Shown here piece by piece: positions 5,249 through 5,779 of a stretch of DNA of 5,779 nt (positions within the stretch are counted from its first letter, which is position 1; each line of letters starts with the position of its first letter). Source of the DNA: Sedimentisphaerales bacterium. Lineage in GTDB: Bacteria; Planctomycetota; Phycisphaerae; Sedimentisphaerales; SM23-30. The notes under the pieces are model-generated. The model worked only from the letters and a program-made list of their open reading frames with translations. It was not told where the DNA came from and did no database searches. The stretch spans positions 1-5,779 of the forward strand of contig DAOWAK010000099.1 in NCBI GenBank assembly GCA_030634605.1, read 5' to 3'. The translations under genes and the position numbers were made by a program.

Positions 5249-5779
5249 AACCTGAACCTCGGTTTTCTGGTGAGTCATCTGGGCTTTTAGTCGGGCCAGG
5301 ATTGAGGAGTGCATCTGCGAGACGCGGGATTCGGAAAGATCGAGGGTGGCACCGATTTCTTTCATGGTCATCTCTTCGTAGTAGTACAATATCAGAATCA
5401 GGCGCTCAGCCCGGGTGAGTCCCTTGGTGAGCATTTCTTTGAGGTCGCGGCGTTGGATTTCTTCGAAAGGATTCTGACCTTTTTTATCTTCCAGAACGTC
5501 AATTTCACAGACGTCCTTTTGGCTGTCGGTTTCGAACCATTTTCTGCTCAGCGAGACCTGGGTAACGGCGGTGGCGTCGCGTTTTAGTTTAATGAATTCT
5601 TCTTCGGAGATACCCATGCGCACAGCTAATTCTTCATCGGTGCCTGATCGGCCATGCTCGGCTTCAAAACTTTTGCCGGCTTCGTCCAGCTTGTGGGCGC
5701 GGGATCTTACCAGGCGAGGGACCCAGTCCATGGAGCGTAACTCATCGAGAATAGCACCGCGCACACGGGGAGCGCAATA
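5246..5779 (-). CDS. fliA: RNA polymerase σ28 factor, FliA/WhiG family (N-terminus beyond window edge)
   Basis: The frame is open at the right edge, giving 177 residues against about 240-265 for the family, so regions 1.2-2 are mostly missing. The GTG at 5764 is internal. The first visible residues, YCAPRVRGAILDELRSMDW, are the family-specific end of region 2 leading into region 3. Region 3 follows (PRLVRSRAHKL ... RSGTDEELAVRMGISEEEF), and then region 4 with LTRAERLILILYYYEEMTMKEIG and the -35-binding helix-turn-helix at about 138-160 (LDLSESRVSQMHSSI). It directs polymerase to flagellar and chemotaxis promoters, usually held back by the anti-sigma factor FlgM. WhiG, the sporulation relative in actinomycetes, has the same architecture; FliA is favoured by the general setting but not proven. 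The stop at 5248-5246 overlaps a candidate σ28 promoter. Confidence 0.93.
   Translation of the reverse strand, partial: YCAPRVRGAILDELRSMDWVPRLVRSRAHKLDEAGKSFEAEHGRSGTDEELAVRMGISEEEFIKLKRDATAVTQVSLSRKWFETDSQKDVCEIDVLEDKKGQNPFEEIQRRDLKEMLTKGLTRAERLILILYYYEEMTMKEIGATLDLSESRVSQMHSSILARLKAQMTHQKTEVQV

Overview
The window is bacterial chromosomal DNA of moderate GC with dense, normal coding: two genes on the + strand, then four on the - strand. A σ28 (FliA/WhiG) flagellar sigma factor, diaminopimelate epimerase for lysine and meso-DAP peptidoglycan, and folate one-carbon metabolism point to a motile, probably Gram-negative bacterium with a peptidoglycan wall. The unrecognised 118-residue protein next to the sigma factor reminds me of small proteins near flagellar genes in Planctomycetota (Phycisphaerae). 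That is memory rather than a computed match, so the placement is tentative.

Layout from left to right. (1) Bases 1-705 (+) hold the C-terminal part of an HDOD-domain signalling protein cut by the window edge. (2) Bases 706-1017 carry a short dispersed repeat of the ATTCCC-N8-GGGAAT type, a strong intrinsic terminator, an inverted repeat, and a good σ70-like promoter. (3) Bases 1018-2400 (+) encode a complete dihydrolipoyl dehydrogenase (E3) with all catalytic motifs. (4) A 124-bp convergent gap has no convincing terminator. (5) Bases 2525-3406 (-) encode complete FolD. (6) The folD leader contains promoter candidates and a weak terminator hairpin. (7) Bases 3591-4493 (-) encode DapF with about 22 extra residues, preceded by a promoter with a perfect TATAAT. 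(8) Bases 4648-5004 (-) encode the unrecognised 118-aa hydrophilic protein. (9) Bases 5246-5779 (-) encode the C-terminal three quarters or so of the σ28 factor, cut by the right edge.

The - strand genes lie in the order sigma factor, 118-aa gene, dapF, folD, with gaps of 241, 154 and 184 bp. The gaps and the separate promoter candidates suggest independent transcription rather than one tight operon. A σ28-like promoter candidate overlaps the stop codon of the sigma gene and points at the 118-aa gene, which would make that gene part of the flagellar late regulon if it is real.

Most of the window is ordinary housekeeping. The parts worth a second look are the 118-aa protein with its putative σ28 promoter, the intact metal-ligand set in the HDOD protein, the DapF insertion, and the dispersed repeat. 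I saw no CRISPR array, tRNA, rRNA, insertion sequence or defence system.
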